From: Nelumbo lutea
Taxonomy: Eukaryota; Streptophyta; Magnoliopsida; Proteales; Nelumbonaceae
NCBI GenBank assembly: GCA_022828595.1
Contig: JAKGHH010000006.1
Location: forward strand, 13,698,499-13,762,498
Reading direction: 5' to 3'
Length of the DNA: 64,000 nucleotides
Positions within the stretch are counted from its first letter, which is position 1, and every line of letters starts with the position of its first letter. A program made the translations under genes and the position numbers. This document shows positions 42,175 to 54,665 of this stretch, one piece after another. A model generated the notes under the pieces. The model worked only from the letters and a program-made list of their open reading frames with translations, ran no database searches and was not told the origin of the DNA.

Positions 42175-43370
42175 TAACATCTATGTCCTGGTGTGTTGAT
42201 TTCGGGGCTTCAACTCATGCGTGTAACTCACTGTAGGGGTTCAAAGTAAATAGAAGGCTGAGTGAAGGAGAGGTGACACTTTACTTGGGGACTTCTGCAA
42301 GTGTTGCAGCTACGACAATGGGAATCGTAGAATTAAATTTTAGAGAAGGGATTCTTGTACTGAAAGATTGTCTTTATGTACAAAATCTAAGATGAAATTT
42401 GATTTCTGTTTCTAAACTATGTGTGGATGGGTATACTGTCTCTTTTAGTAATATGATTACTATCAAAAGGAACATCAAATTCATCGCATGCGGGGAACTG
42501 GAGAACAGTCTCTATGTTCTACATCTTTCTCTAGAAACTAACTTAACCGAAACTAATCAGCCGAAATCCCCAAGAAAATGACTCGTGACATAGTCAGTTC
42601 CATGTGCCTGTGGCATTACCGACTTGGCCACATCGGTATTGACCGAATCACAAGATTGGTAAAGGATGCTCCTTTGGGTTTTCTAACTGTAGAAAACCTT
42701 CCTACTTGTGAGCCTTGCTTTAGAGGCAAGATGATAAAGCGGCCATTTAACGGTAAGCCTGAAAGATGTACAAGCACACTTGACCTTATACATAGTGATG
42801 TATGTGGTCCCCTGAGTGTTAGGACCCGCAACCAACACATGTATTTCATCATCTTTACCGATGATTTCTCACGATATGGTTATGTGTACCTAATGAGACA
42901 TAAATCTGAATCTTTTGAAAAGTTTAAAGAATTCAGACAAGAGGTCAAGAAATAGTTAGGGAGAGAAATTAAGGCTCTTCGATCAGATCGAGGTGGCGAG
43001 TATCTCTCTGACGAATTTAGGGACTACTTGAAGGCCAATGGGATTATCTCACAGTTGGCTCCTCCTACAACACCCCAGCTTAACAGTGTTTCAGAGAGGA
43101 GGAATAGGACATTGTTAGACATGGTCCGATCACTTCTCACATGCTCGGAATTGCCCACATGGTCCGGTCACTCTAGTAGACCCGCCCTCCGGGTAAAAGA
43201 AATTGGTTGCGAATGGATCTATAAGTGGAAGAAGGGCCCCGATGGCAAGATTGAGACCTACAAAGCCCGTTTGGTGGCAAAAGGGTATACTCAAAAAGAA
43301 GGCATCGACTATGAGGAAACCTTTTCCCCTGTGGCGATGCTTAAATCCATTAGGATCCTGCTAGTTGTAG
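42175..43370 (+). pseudogene. Protease–integrase–RT remnant of copia element 2
   Basis: The protease motif reads WCVDFGASTHAC, with phenylalanine replacing the serine of DSG. After two stops the pre-integrase domain (MCLWHYRLGHIGIDRITRLV) and integrase core ([16 protein letters not shown]) follow; a TAG interrupts at 42954. A deletion at about 43158 fuses the integrase helix ([10 protein letters not shown]) to RT ([15 protein letters not shown]). RT runs to [17 protein letters not shown] and ends at the junction with the inverted LTR. YVDD and RNase H are absent. Confidence 0.87.
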
Positions 43371-45048
43371 TTCAGGGTGGAGCAGAATCAGCAGTGTTCT
43401 TCCAAAAGAACTTGACCCTTCTCAAGAATCACCTGGACGGCTTGTGAATACAACTCCCACCAATCATTTCTCCAAAAGATTGGTATCAAGATCCAATCTT
43501 GATATCTCCCAAGAATTGGAGATCGAATTGCTGTAGGCGGCGGCTGCAGGAAGGAGGCGACAAAAGAGTATTTGTAGGGTGCAGATTCTCTCTATTTGTG
43601 ATTTCAGCTCTGAAGACAAGAATGTGTATTGCTTGCATTGCATGTCTAAAGGCCGTCGCCCCCTCTTCCTTTTATAGACTTAAAGGTATCAGCTCCTAAT
43701 CCCATTAGGAGTTGCTAACCCAAATCATATTTGGATTAGAAGTCCCTTTAAGATAAGGGATACCACTTATCTTATCTGCTGATGAGATCATCCATCTCCT
43801 AATCTAATTAGGAGGTTTCTAGATCTAAATCTTATTTAGATCTTGGACTCTCTAAATGGATAGGGTGTGGGCCCAATCCTATCAGCTAATCCATCTCAGA
43901 ATTCACCCCTTAAGTGACTAATCAAATTAGCCCAGTTCAAAATGGGCTTAAGGCCTATTTAAGGTTATGTATTCATTTAGCCTTCCAAACTGCTGCCCAG
44001 TTGGGCTTCCTTGTATGGCGTGGGACCCAAACATTGATCTACACATCAACCACATGGGTTCAGCTCAGCCTTTGTTACAAGGCCTAGTCGAATACACTGT
44101 TATGGACAGTGCACCCCTAAAACCCATCAAATGTGCTCTATGGGCCCAACACTTACCCTAAGTGGTCCCTGGGAAGCCACCTTGTAACACCCAGGGACTG
44201 TAGGCAGATGCAAGATTTGCCCATTAGGTATTATCCTCAATGGTTTTACACTTAACCTCTTAGCCCATAATGATCATACATTGCCCGACAAGAGAGGACC
44301 TCTCCCTCGGCTGTAAGGAACAGTGTTGCACTCACTGCTTAAATGGATCCCGGGAATTAAAACCTTTTGCAAATAATTTCGAAACCATAATTTATATACT
44401 TTTATATCTCATATAAAAAATATTTTGCAAAACAAATCTCAACGATTGAAATCGGCTGCCAGTAGTCTCGGTTTCCATCAGTGAGAGTGCATCCACAATC
44501 ATTACCTTTGTCCGACAAAGGGGCTGATCTTGTCACTATGATCACCCACTCAGATGAATTCTCAGACTGTCCAAACATACCCAGGTTTTGACCCCCGCTA
44601 AGGATCTCACTGATTGGTACATCAAAGATAGCTCAATCTGACACCTAGTGCAGTATCATAATCGAGTCTAGGGGTCGGGTGTAACTTTCCAGTTTTGCCC
44701 ATCAATCTCCAAGGTCCAGGGCAATACTGAAAATCTGGTTCAGTTCAAAGATTCAATTAATCCTACATTGTATGTGCCTAGGGTCTCACCCCGGTAGCTG
44801 AGACAAGCCACCCCAACCGACTTGGTGGCGCCACAATGTCAGCCTTGTCAAGATAGGTCTCCCCAGACTGACCCACTGGCTATGAACATTCTAAACTAAC
44901 ACGGGTCTCATTAAGTATCCAGTTTAAGGGTATTACACAGAAACATACCAAGGGGACATGAATCAAATATGCACTTTTATTCATTTACAATAAACTCATA
45001 AAGTACATCATTCTAATTGAAGCTAAGGGCATACAAAACTGTCTAACA
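43371..45048 (-). repeat. 3' LTR of copia element 3, truncated
   Basis: Minus-strand start TGTTAGACAG at 45048. It matches the 5' LTR (52216-50519) closely, but the segment equivalent to 50249-50518 is missing, and RT sequence of copia element 2 takes its place. GTAG is shared at the break. The short frames at 43499-43699 and 43967-44161 are LTR, not genes. Confidence 0.9.
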
Positions 45049-48026
45049 GTTCACACTTGCACTTAGGTCCAATCAAGTTCTAGCCGGAGTCCCATGCTTT
45101 CCACATGTTTCTCAAACACTTTCTGTGATAATGGCTTTGTCAATGGGTCTGCTACATTTTCCATTGACGTTACCTTCTGAATCAAGACGTCCCCTCTACC
45201 AACAAGCTCCCTCAGTACATTGTACTTCCTCTCGATGTGCTTCGACTTTGAGTGGGCTCATGGCTCCTTAGCCTGAGCAATAACTCCATTGTTGTCACAC
45301 AACAATGGGATGAGTGATGTGCTGGACGGAACTACTCCCAACTCATGAATGAACTTCTTCATCCACATGGCTTCTTTGGCAGCCTCACTTGCGGCAATGT
45401 ACTTGGCCTCGGTCGTGGAGTCTACAGTGGACCCCTGTTTGCTGCAGCACACGATCCTATCATGAAAACATATCCAGATGTAGACTTTCTAACATCTGGA
45501 TTCGATTGGAAATTGGCATCTGTATACCCTTGGATTTGTAGTGAGCTACCATCGAATAGTAGACAAAACTCTTTTGTCCTTCGAAGGTACTTAAGTATGT
45601 TTTTCACAGCAGTCCAGTGCTCCTGCCCTAGGTTGGCCTGAAATCTGCTTACTACACTCACTGCTTGAGCAATGTCAGGGTGAGTGCACAACATGGCATA
45701 CATGATGCTCCCTATGGTAGAGACATAGAGAACGTCTTTCATGCCATCAATCTCCTCAGAAGTCTTGGGAGACATCTTCTTGGAGAGAGTGTCTCCGTGC
45801 CTGAAAGGAACATTTCCTTTCTTGGAGTTTTCCATACTGTATCTTTTGACTATTTTGTCAATGTAGGCAGATTGGGATAATCTTATTATCCGCTTCGATC
45901 TATCTCTATAGAGTCAAAAACCCAGTATATAAAAGGCTTCTCCAAGATCTTTCATGGAGAATTGCTGTGAAAGCCATACTTTCACCGTAGTTAACATTCC
46001 TACATCATTCCCAATGAGTAGAATGTCGTCTACATACAGAACCAAGAAGGTAACCTTATCTCCACTATACTTCTTGTAAACACAGGGTTCATTCGGATTC
46101 TGCTCGAAGTCAAACGATTTAACAGCAGAGTCAAAACGGATGTTCCAACTTCTAGAAGTTTGCTTAAGTCCATAAATGGATCTATTGAGTTTATATACCA
46201 TGCTTTCCTGACCTGCAGCAATGAAGCCTTGCGGCTGCTGCATATAGATATCTTCAGTAAGATGTCCATTCAGGAATGCGGTTTTGACATCCATCTGCCA
46301 AATGTCATAATCATGGTATGCTGCTACAGCTAGCAGGATCATAATGGATTTAAGCATGGCCACATGCGAAAAGGTTTGCTCATAATCGATGCCCTCTTTA
46401 TGAGTGTACCCTTTCGCCACCAGACGACCTTTGAAGGTCTCAACCCTACCATCGAGGCCCTTTTTCTTCTTGTAAATCCATTTGCAACCGATTGCTTTTA
46501 CTCCGGAGGGCGGATCTACTAGAGTTCAGACTCCCTTGGTCTCCATTGAGTCAATCTCTACTCTCATGGCCTCCACCCACTTCTGGGAATCTATGTCCAA
46601 CATAGCTTCCACGTAAGTCACGGACTCCTCCTCACTAGTCAAGGTTTCCACCAGGTAACTATCCTGGTCATAACCATAACGGACTGACGGCTTGGATACC
46701 CGAGCGGATTTTCTAGGTTGGTCACTACTTGGAACTTGTGGGACATCTCCTACTGCTCCTGAGCTCTCCTCATCAAGAAAAATTTCCTAACGATGGGTGT
46801 CCAGGATGTAATCGGTCTCCAAGAATTGGGCATTTCGACTACAAAACACTTTCTGCTCACTTGGGTCATAGAAAAGGTAGCCTACATAGCCTTTTGGGTA
46901 GCCTACAAATAGGCAACGACTGGTCTTGGATTCCAACTTGTCTGCACTCGTTCTTTTAACGTGTGCTGGACAACCCCAAATCTTCAAGTGTCTGACACTT
47001 GGTTTTTTTCGGTCCAAAGTTCATATGGAGTGTTCGGAACCGATTTGGTTGGAACCCGATTCAGCACGTAAATTGCAGTCGCTAATGCATAATCCCAAAA
47101 GGATTTGGGTAACTCTGGGCGTATGAGAAGTGACCGGACCATATCCAATAAGGTCATATTCCTCCTCTCTGAAACACCGTTAAGTTGTGGTGTAGCAGGA
47201 GGAGCTAATTGTGATATTATCCCATTATCCTTTAAGTAGTCACTGAATTCGTTAGAGAGATACTCACCACCTCGATAAGATCGAAGGGCTTTAATTTCTC
47301 TTCTCAACTGTTTCTCGACCTCTTGTCTAAACTCTTTGAACTTTTCAAAGGATTCAGACTTGTGTCTCATTAGGTACACGTAACCATATCGTTAGAAATC
47401 ATCTGAGAAGGTGATGAAATACACGTGTTGATTTCGTGTCCTAACACTCAGGGGACCACATACATCAGTATGTATTAGGTCAAGTGTGCCTGTACATCTT
47501 TCAGGCTTACCGTTAAATGGCCATTTCATCATCTTGCCTTGTAGGCAAGGCTCACAGGTGGGAAGATCTTCTGCAGTTAGAAAATCCAAAGGACCATCCT
47601 TTACCAACCTTGTGATTCGGTCAACACCGATGTGGCCAAGTCAGTAATGCCACAAACACATGGGATTAACTGTATCACGGGCTCTCTTCTTGGGGATTTC
47701 AGCCAATATAGTTTTAGTTATGTTAGTTTCTAGAGAAGGATGTAGAACATAGAAACCATTCTCCTGTTCCTCGTATGCAATGAATATGTTATTTCTTTTA
47801 ATAGTAATCGTATTACTAAAGAAGACAGAATAACCATCTGCACAAAGTTTTGAAACAAAAATCAAGTTTCTTCTTAAATTTTTATATAAAGACAATCTTT
47901 CAGTACAATTTTTCCTTCTCTAAAAATTAACTCCACGGTTCCTATAGTCGCGGCTGCAACAGTTGCAGTAGTCCCCAAGTAGAGTGTAACTTCTCCTTCA
48001 CTCAACCTTCTGCTTACCTTAAACCC
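45049..48026 (-). pseudogene. Pol (protease, integrase, RT, RNase H) of copia element 3
   Basis: Protease motif reads CIASVALTHVC where relatives have VDSGAS, so the catalytic aspartate is gone. The pre-integrase domain and integrase follow (LIHTDVCGPL; then RSYRGGEY, where the second catalytic aspartate is tyrosine; NGVSERRN keeps the glutamate). After KIWGCPAHVKRTSADKLE and a few stops, RT is nearly open (46420-45914): WQMDVKTAFLNGHL, LNRSIYGLKQ and the intact active site LYVDDILLIG. RNase H (STIGSIMYAMLCTHPDIAQA, IQGYTDANFQS) shifts frame near 45425 and ends in STTEAKYIAASEAAKEAMWM. The RT segment could be read, but the polyprotein is interrupted. Confidence 0.9.
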
Positions 48027-48914
48027 CTATAGTGGGTTACACACATGAGTTAAAGCCACAGAGGCAATACACCAGGACGCAGAAGCTACCAATAAATTGG
48101 TTTCTATAACACAAGATTCAAAATTACCTTTCTTGGATTCTAGGTAGGCAGGACGGTTCCTTTTCCAGTGGCCGGTCTTCTTGTAGAAGTGACAGACATC
48201 CGATGCTTTGTCTTTCTTCTGCTTCTTACCCTTAGTGGCTTTCTTCTGAGGCTTCTTTGCCTTCCTCTTTCTCTTGCTCGTCTTGCTAGCTTCAACAAGC
48301 ATAGCTATAGGCTCATCATTTCTAATTAGTTCTTCTGCTCTTTGCAACATATTGCTGAGCTCTTGTAAGCTGACATTCAGCTTGTTCATGTTATAGTTCA
48401 TTCTGAACGGATTAAAGGAAGGAGGCAAAGAATTAAGGATAGCATCTATCTGGGTTGCAAGGTCCAGCCCGGATCCAAGAGCCTCTAGTTCGTTGATGTA
48501 TCCCATCATCCGAAGACAATGGCCGTGAACTTGTTGGCCCTTGGACATTTGTGTGGTCATGAACTGTTTCAAAACCTTTTGTCGAGTAGAACGATTCTGC
48601 TCTTCATACATCATCCTGAGACTATCCAATATGTCCTTGGCAAGTTCGATCTGATCAAACTGCCTCACTATTGGGTTGTCCAAGGAGGCAATGATGTAAC
48701 ACCGGGTGAGGGAGTTTTTCTCCTCCCATTCCTGATAGTCTCTCCTTCGGGCCTCAGAAGCCCTGTTACCTGGATGCTCTGGGGCAGGATTCTTTGCCAC
48801 TTTGTCTAGCTTTTCAGAAGCTAGGACCAGCATAAGGTTCCTGTACCAGTCGGCATAGTTTGGGCCCTTAAGCTTGTTGTCATCAAGAAGCTTTGCAAAA
48901 GATCCGTTTGCCAT
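48027..48914 (-). pseudogene. Gag of copia element 3
   Basis: An open frame from MANGSFAKLLDDNKLKGPNY through the UBN2-type gag domain (IASLDNPIVRQFDQIELAKD, MRMMG-like LRMMGYINELEALGSG) to a lysine-rich tail. The zinc knuckle reads CHFYKKTGHWKRNR: the second and fourth cysteines are tyrosine and arginine, so metal binding should be lost, although element 2 keeps all four ligands. The ATG at 48914 is chosen because element 1 starts at the equivalent MANESF; an in-frame ATG six codons upstream is less likely. Confidence 0.9.
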
Positions 48915-50248
48915 TTTCTGATAAAAGAGCAAACATCAGTCCACAACCTAATTTGATTCATGTTCATTTCATAGATATGGATTTTAATCTACGATCCATT
49001 TCTATTTATTCATTTATGAGATTCCCTCCTTTCTCAGTGATGGAGACTACGAGTTGTCTCTGGAAATGTGGGAAATCACATAGGGTGCATGAAGCCAACT
49101 GTTTCAGCTGCATAACCCCACCACCTTTCTATGAAGGATCATATCCACTCATCATATGAGTTTTCCCTTTGGCCTCTGCCAGACAAGGTTCAGAGCCATT
49201 TTTAGGTACCGTGAGAGAGTTCCCATTTTCTGGTGAAGCCCCTCCCACATTGGTCTATGACGCCCCTATTATCTAATGAAACACTTAGACAAGCCCAACA
49301 GCAAATGGATAGCCCATTTTCTGGTGCGTTTCCTCATTATTGAAGGACCCATCCTCATGCTAATGATGGAAGGCCTTTAGAGAGTTCATCATATGAATCT
49401 CCCAATCACTTGCACTCATATTATCTGGAGGGAACAATTAATTACGCCCTATTTCTGAAGTGGGCTTTTATCAATTTTAACTATTTAAAACTGGGCCTTT
49501 ACAGGTTGGGCCAAATTAACCATTTAATTAAATATCAATCCTCAGGCCCATTAGTGGGAAAATTAGGGCTAACTTTCAGCCTTGATTAAACCCTAGATTT
49601 GGTCCAAACAGTTTTGAACCAATCTTTGTTCGAATGGGTCTAGGGTTTGATCTTTAATTAAATCCTTAATTCAAGAAAAGAATATGAAATTAAATAACTG
49701 ATAAAAGAAAATCAAGAATCAGTTAATCAGGGTTGTTCGCACACTCCATCCTGCAAAACAGAGGTTAGATCACAGATTGCAGTTTCTCAAACTACAAATC
49801 GCAGATAGCGAATGTCCCATCTGCGAAATCTCCTTGCGCTGCCATCTTCGATCCAAAATAAAATTAAATAGAAATCCTATTTCTTTTAATAATTACATCA
49901 GATCGAATGCCTATACATTGAGTCTAAAATAAAAAAAAAATTATTTACAGACCAAATGTAATAAATAAATTCAAGAAACTACAAATCTTGCAGTTTTCCC
50001 TACACAAACCATGAATTCAATATCCTCTTGTACGAATAGCCCATAAATAAAAAAAATCATAAAGAACTATTCTAAACAATAATCGGATTTATATAAAATT
50101 AATTTCAGATTATTTGCCCATCTATTTTGGGAACAAATTTCCCAAAACCCATATCTACGCAAATTGGGTAGAACGCCTTCTCCCTATTTGGGCAGGTTTA
50201 GATCTGAAACAGAATGGTTCAAGATTTGAACAAAGACTCTGATACCAC
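48915..50248 (-). other. Leader and primer-binding site of copia element 3
   Basis: The methionine-tRNA primer site, TGGTATCAGAGTC on the minus strand, is at 50247-50235. The rest is untranslated leader homologous to 19920-21701 but shorter. No ORF is supported. Confidence 0.8.
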
Positions 50249-52216
50249 TGAAGGGATAGGAAATCCATCACATGGATGCCCAAAGATTGCAGAATAAGGG
50301 AGCGAATTTCAAAAATTTTTCTCACCCTTCAACTGGGAATCGAATTCCCCATTTAGAAAATCATATTTTCAAGGATCATTCTTGAACCATAAACTGAACC
50401 AGATCTGAACCAAAAGGAGTAGGTAGAGATAATACCTGATATAGAGAAGTAGTATCTCCCAATGGAGGTGTTCACGTCCAAGGATCCAAAATCTGCTCCC
50501 ACTGAAGATGGCGCAGTGTAGGGTGGAGCAGAATCAGTAGTGTTCTTCCAAAAGAACTTGACCCTTCTCAAGAATCACCTGGACGGCTTGTGAATACAAC
50601 TCCCACCAATCTTTTCTCTAAAAGATTGGTATCAAGATCAAATCTTGATATCCCCCAAGAACTGGAGATCGAATTGCTATAGGCGGCGACTGCAGGAAGG
50701 AGGCGGCGACTATAGGAAGGAGGCGGCAAGAGAGTATTTACAGGGTGCAGATTCTCTCTTCTTGTGATTTCAACTCTGAAGACAAGAATGTGTATTGCTT
50801 GCATTGCATGTCTAAAGGCTGCCACCCCCTCTTCCTTTTATAGACTTAAAGGTATCAGCTCCTAATCCCATTAGGAGTTGCTAACCCAAATCATATTTGG
50901 ATTAGAAGTCCCTTTAAGATAAGGGATAACCCTTATCTTATCTGCAGATTAGATCAGCCATCTCCTAATTTAATTAGGAGTTTTCCAGATCTAAATCTTA
51001 TTTAGATCTTGGACTCTCTAAGTGGATAGGGTGTGGGCCCAATCCTATCAGCTGATCCATCTCAGAATTCACCCCTTAAGTGACTGATCAAATTAGCCCA
51101 GTTCGAAATGGGCTTAAGGCCCATTTAAGGTTATGTATTCATTTAGCCTTCCAAACTGCTGCCCAGTTGGGCTTCCTTGTATGGCGTGGGACCCAAACAT
51201 TGATCTACACATCAACCACATGGGTTCAGCCCAGCCTTTGTTACAAGGCCTAGCCGAATACACTGTTATGGACAGTGCAGCCCCTGAAACCCATCAGATG
51301 GGCTCTATGGGCCCAACACTTACTCTAAGTGGTCCCTGGGCCAAGCCACCTTGTAACACCCAGGGAGTGTGGGAAGATGCAAGATTAGCCCATCAGGTAT
51401 TATCCTCAATGGTTTTACACTTAACCTCTCAGCCCATAATGATCGTACACTGCCCGACAAGAGAGGACCTCTCCCTCGGCTGCAAGGAACAGTGTTGCAC
51501 TCACTGCTTAAATGGATCCCGGGAATTAAAACCTTTTGCAAATAATTTCGAAACCATAATTTATATACTTTTATATCTCATATAAAATATATTTTGCAAA
51601 ACAAATCTCAACGATTGAAATCGGCTACTGGCAGTCTTGGTTTCCATCAGTGAGAGTGCATCCACAATCATTACCTTTATCCGACAAAGGGGCTGATCCT
51701 GTCACTATGATCACCCACTCAGATGAATTCTTAGACTGTCCCAACATACCCAAGTTTTGACCCCCGCTAAGGATCTCACTGATTGATACATCAAAGACAA
51801 CCCAATCCGACACATAGTGCAGTGTCATAATCGAGTCTAGGGGTCGGGTGTAACTTTCCAATTTTGCCCATCAATCTTCAAGGTCCAAGGCAATACTGGA
51901 AATCTGGTCCAATTCAAAGATTCAATTAATCCTACACTGTATGTGCCTAGGGTCTCACCCCGGTAGCTGAGACAAGCCACCCCAACTTACTTGGTGGCGC
52001 CACAGTGTCAGCTTTGTCAGGATAGGTCTCCCCAGACCGACCCACTGGCTGTGAACATTCTAAATTAACACGAGTCTCATTAAGTGTCCAATTTAAGGGT
52101 ATTACACAGAAAAATACCAAGGGAACATGAACCAAATATGCACTTTTATTCATTTACAATAAACTCATAAAGTACATCATTTTGATTGAAGCTAAGGGCA
52201 TAAAAACTGTCTAACA
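50249..52216 (-). repeat. 5' LTR of copia element 3
   Basis: Minus-strand start TGTTAGACAGTTTTTATGCC at 52216 and end ATCCCTTCA next to the primer site. It includes a local duplication of an AGGAAGGAGGCGGCGACT-like phrase (about 50686-50720). It is the full-length counterpart of the 3' LTR at 43371-45048. Confidence 0.9.
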
Positions 52217-53017
52217 GGATAGGCCTTGTAACAGAGGTTGGGCTGAACCCATGTATTTGGTGTGTAGATCAATGCTTGAGTCCCACGCCATACAAAGAAG
52301 CCTAACTGGGCAGCAGTTTAGAAGACTATTGAGAGCTTATTACCTAATGGGCCTAAAACCCATTTTGAACTGGGCTGATTTGATTAATCACTAAATGGGA
52401 GCGGATCTGAGATTAGGATGAGCCCAAAAGCTTATCTAATCTGCAGATAAGATTAAGAAGAGTCCTAATCCAAATACAGATTTGGATAAGGGCAACTCCT
52501 GATATGATTAGGAGGTTTTCTTTATCATTAAGCAAGTGGAGGAAACCTTATTTGAATTACAAGAATTCGAACCCAAGGGAATTCGCAGAGAATACACATG
52601 CATTCTGAAGATTAGATCTCAAAAACCCTAAAGGAGAAAAGTAGTTCGCCACTTTCTTCTCTAGTTCTCTTCTCCATTAGTCGCCGCCAACCACCACTAG
52701 TTCGGTTTCTCTGTGAGGGAAAGATCAAGAAAGAGTTCTTGATATCAGTCTTTGCTGAAAGGCTGATTCAGTTTGGTGTCTTTTCTGGGCGTGAACACCA
52801 ACTTTGGGAGATATTATTTCTTTGGATCAGGTGTAATCACTCCCTTCTCTTTTGGTTCAAATCTGGTCTGGTTTGGTTCAAGTAGGATCCTTGAATACGA
52901 TTATAAAATCAGGGACTGTGATTCCCAATTGGAAGGAAGGTAGGAAATTTTTGAAATTCGCCCACCCATTCCACAACAATTTTGGCATCCATATGATAGA
53001 TCTTGCCATTGCTTTCA
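52217..53017 (+). repeat. Plus-strand copia LTR fragment (3' two-fifths)
   Basis: From GGCCTTGTAACAGAGG it follows the family LTR from its middle (compare 18988 onwards) to an end GCTTTCA at 53017. It is more diverged than the other LTRs and represents a subfamily. It abuts the exact end of copia element 3. It may be the 3' LTR remainder of copia element 2, whose other half was lost. Confidence 0.75.
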
Positions 53018-53803
53018 TATGATGCTTACAACCCAAAGGTCAACTCATTGATAATTACTTATAATGGCTTGTACTTCATTCACTTCATGTGATGGTGGAG
53101 GGCTTGTAGTTGGGCAGTGGCTTTTTAATCGAGAGTCATGCTTAATTCTCTTCCCGACAATGATTATTCTCTTGAAATCCTTGAAATCCTAATATTTCAT
53201 CAATGTAGAGAATGGTGGTTCTAAGGTCTTCACAAACAACTTGATCATTTCTTTCGAAGGGATGAGAGTCTTCAACTAAGCAGCATTGGATTTTCATTGT
53301 TATGCATATTCAACAAAACTTTCTTCGAACACTTTTTGCATGCTTTCTATTGTCTCTCTTGTCGGAGTCAAATATATGCTGTAATCAAACTGTTCTAAAA
53401 AAGTTATGGCCACTTGGAAAAGCTAAATGAGGATCTTCTCATCTACACCAAGATGAAAAATCGCTCCATAGTATGTGCTCAGATGCATCTTGGGACAACT
53501 TTTTTTCATTGTACTTCACAGAATTTGGAACTTTGATCCCATTTGGCAGTTGCAACCCTGGGTATATGCACAACTCATTGAAATTTGGTGCAGGGGGAGC
53601 TGAATGTGCCTTAACTCTTCTAAATCATTCTTTAACTTGGCTACATCTTCGTAGATGGGTATTATGCTGAGTAGAGTCACTATGCTTGCTAAAGTCCAAT
53701 GCTAATCTTTTGTCCCAATGTATGATTCTCTAGGATTCTCTATTCTTAATAGCATGATATTCTTTAAATCCGATGCCTTAACTCTTTTGGAACTAGATGT
53801 CAT
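53018..53803 (-). pseudogene. Decayed Ty3/gypsy gag (Tat/Ogre-like) fragment
   Basis: ATG at 53803 starts MTSSSKRVKASDLKNIMLLR. Further on, in two frames, come LPNGIKVPNSVKYNEKKL, QFDYSIYLTPTRETIESMQK and then ESFVEYA followed by stops where relatives have an AQRWR-type motif. IPSKEMIKLFVKTLEPPF and DFKRIIIVGKRI close it. This is the order of the gypsy retrotransposon gag domain. The fragment ends at the copia LTR edge. Tat/Ogre affinity is only suggested by wording. Many stops indicate great age. Confidence 0.72.
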
Positions 53804-54665
53804 GGTCCTAAAGGAACTCCTCTAATTTAGAAAGGTGATTGGCAATTCCATTTTTCTTTTCTTTTTTTGTTTTTATTCTTTTTAATCATGGAATTTCTCT
53901 TATTAATATAACATTTGTTTTATTTTTTTTAGTCTTATTAAATCATTTGGCCAACTGAAGGGAGTGAGAAAAATAAGCTAGCAGCCATGTAGTGGGAAGT
54001 TTACTTTAAGGCAACTAAGATAGGATGATGCAAAATGAAACATTTTATGTAAAAACCATGCAATGCCAACAAAACATTGAGAAAACAACAACAAAACTAG
54101 TTTGCCCCTAGTTCAAAATCAGATGTGGTGAAAACCTAGGCAAACAAAGAAATGCATGAGGCTAGGAGTGGACAGGCCACCTACGGGGAGTGTAGGTTGC
54201 TATGAGCCAACCATCTAATTAAAGAGTCCTAGGATAATAATGGAAAGGTGAGAGTTAAAGAGATGAATGCGATGGATGTTGATTTATTAGGTTCTAATTG
54301 TATTATAAAGGAAATGGATTAATTAGATGTGGTAAGGAGAAGCAATTTAGAAAAGCGGCTCAGGATTGCTCTATGGATAGAAAAGCCACTAATGCCTCTA
54401 TAACCAACTAGGCTGGAGGAATGTTGAATGCAATACAAAACAAACAAGGTGGACCTCTATCGTGAAAAACATAGAAATCAGGGGAAAATTTTCAAAACAC
54501 ACCAAAAAACTGAGGAAAAACTCGATTCAATTAAGCAGTTTATTCTTTTTCAATTCCTACTTTAAGTAAGAACACAACCAATCAATAAAAGTTAGCATAC
54601 ATGCTTCATTCAAGAATCCATAAAGATTACACTTACCCCTAAACTTGCAACCATAATCAAAGCAT
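53804..54665. other. No gene recognised
   Basis: Mixed-composition DNA with T-rich runs at 53850-53930. It may be the leader or flank of the gag relic. No domain is visible. Confidence 0.5.

Larger units (their letters stand above)
41048..43370 (+). mobile_element. Ty1/copia element 2, plus-strand remnant
   Basis: From AATGTTTACCTGAAAACG onwards it matches the last part of the copia leader (21395 onwards), then gag, protease relic, integrase and the start of RT. Its 5' LTR is missing. At 43370 it meets, in the wrong orientation, the LTR of a minus-strand copia. The LTR piece at 52217-53017, in plus orientation, is a plausible remainder of its 3' end (inference), because the minus-strand element lies exactly between them. 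Confidence 0.85.
43371..52216 (-). mobile_element. Ty1/copia element 3, minus strand, near complete
   Basis: From right to left: 5' LTR 52216-50249, primer site, leader, gag 48914-48027, protease, integrase, RT, RNase H and the 3' LTR 45048-43371, which lacks its final ~260 bp. It belongs to the same family as elements 1 and 2. The right boundary at 52216 is exact (CTAACA, then LTR-like sequence of a related element), so it inserted into a copia LTR. The left boundary is a deletion or rearrangement junction. Protease and integrase active sites are damaged; RT keeps YVDD. Confidence 0.9.
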
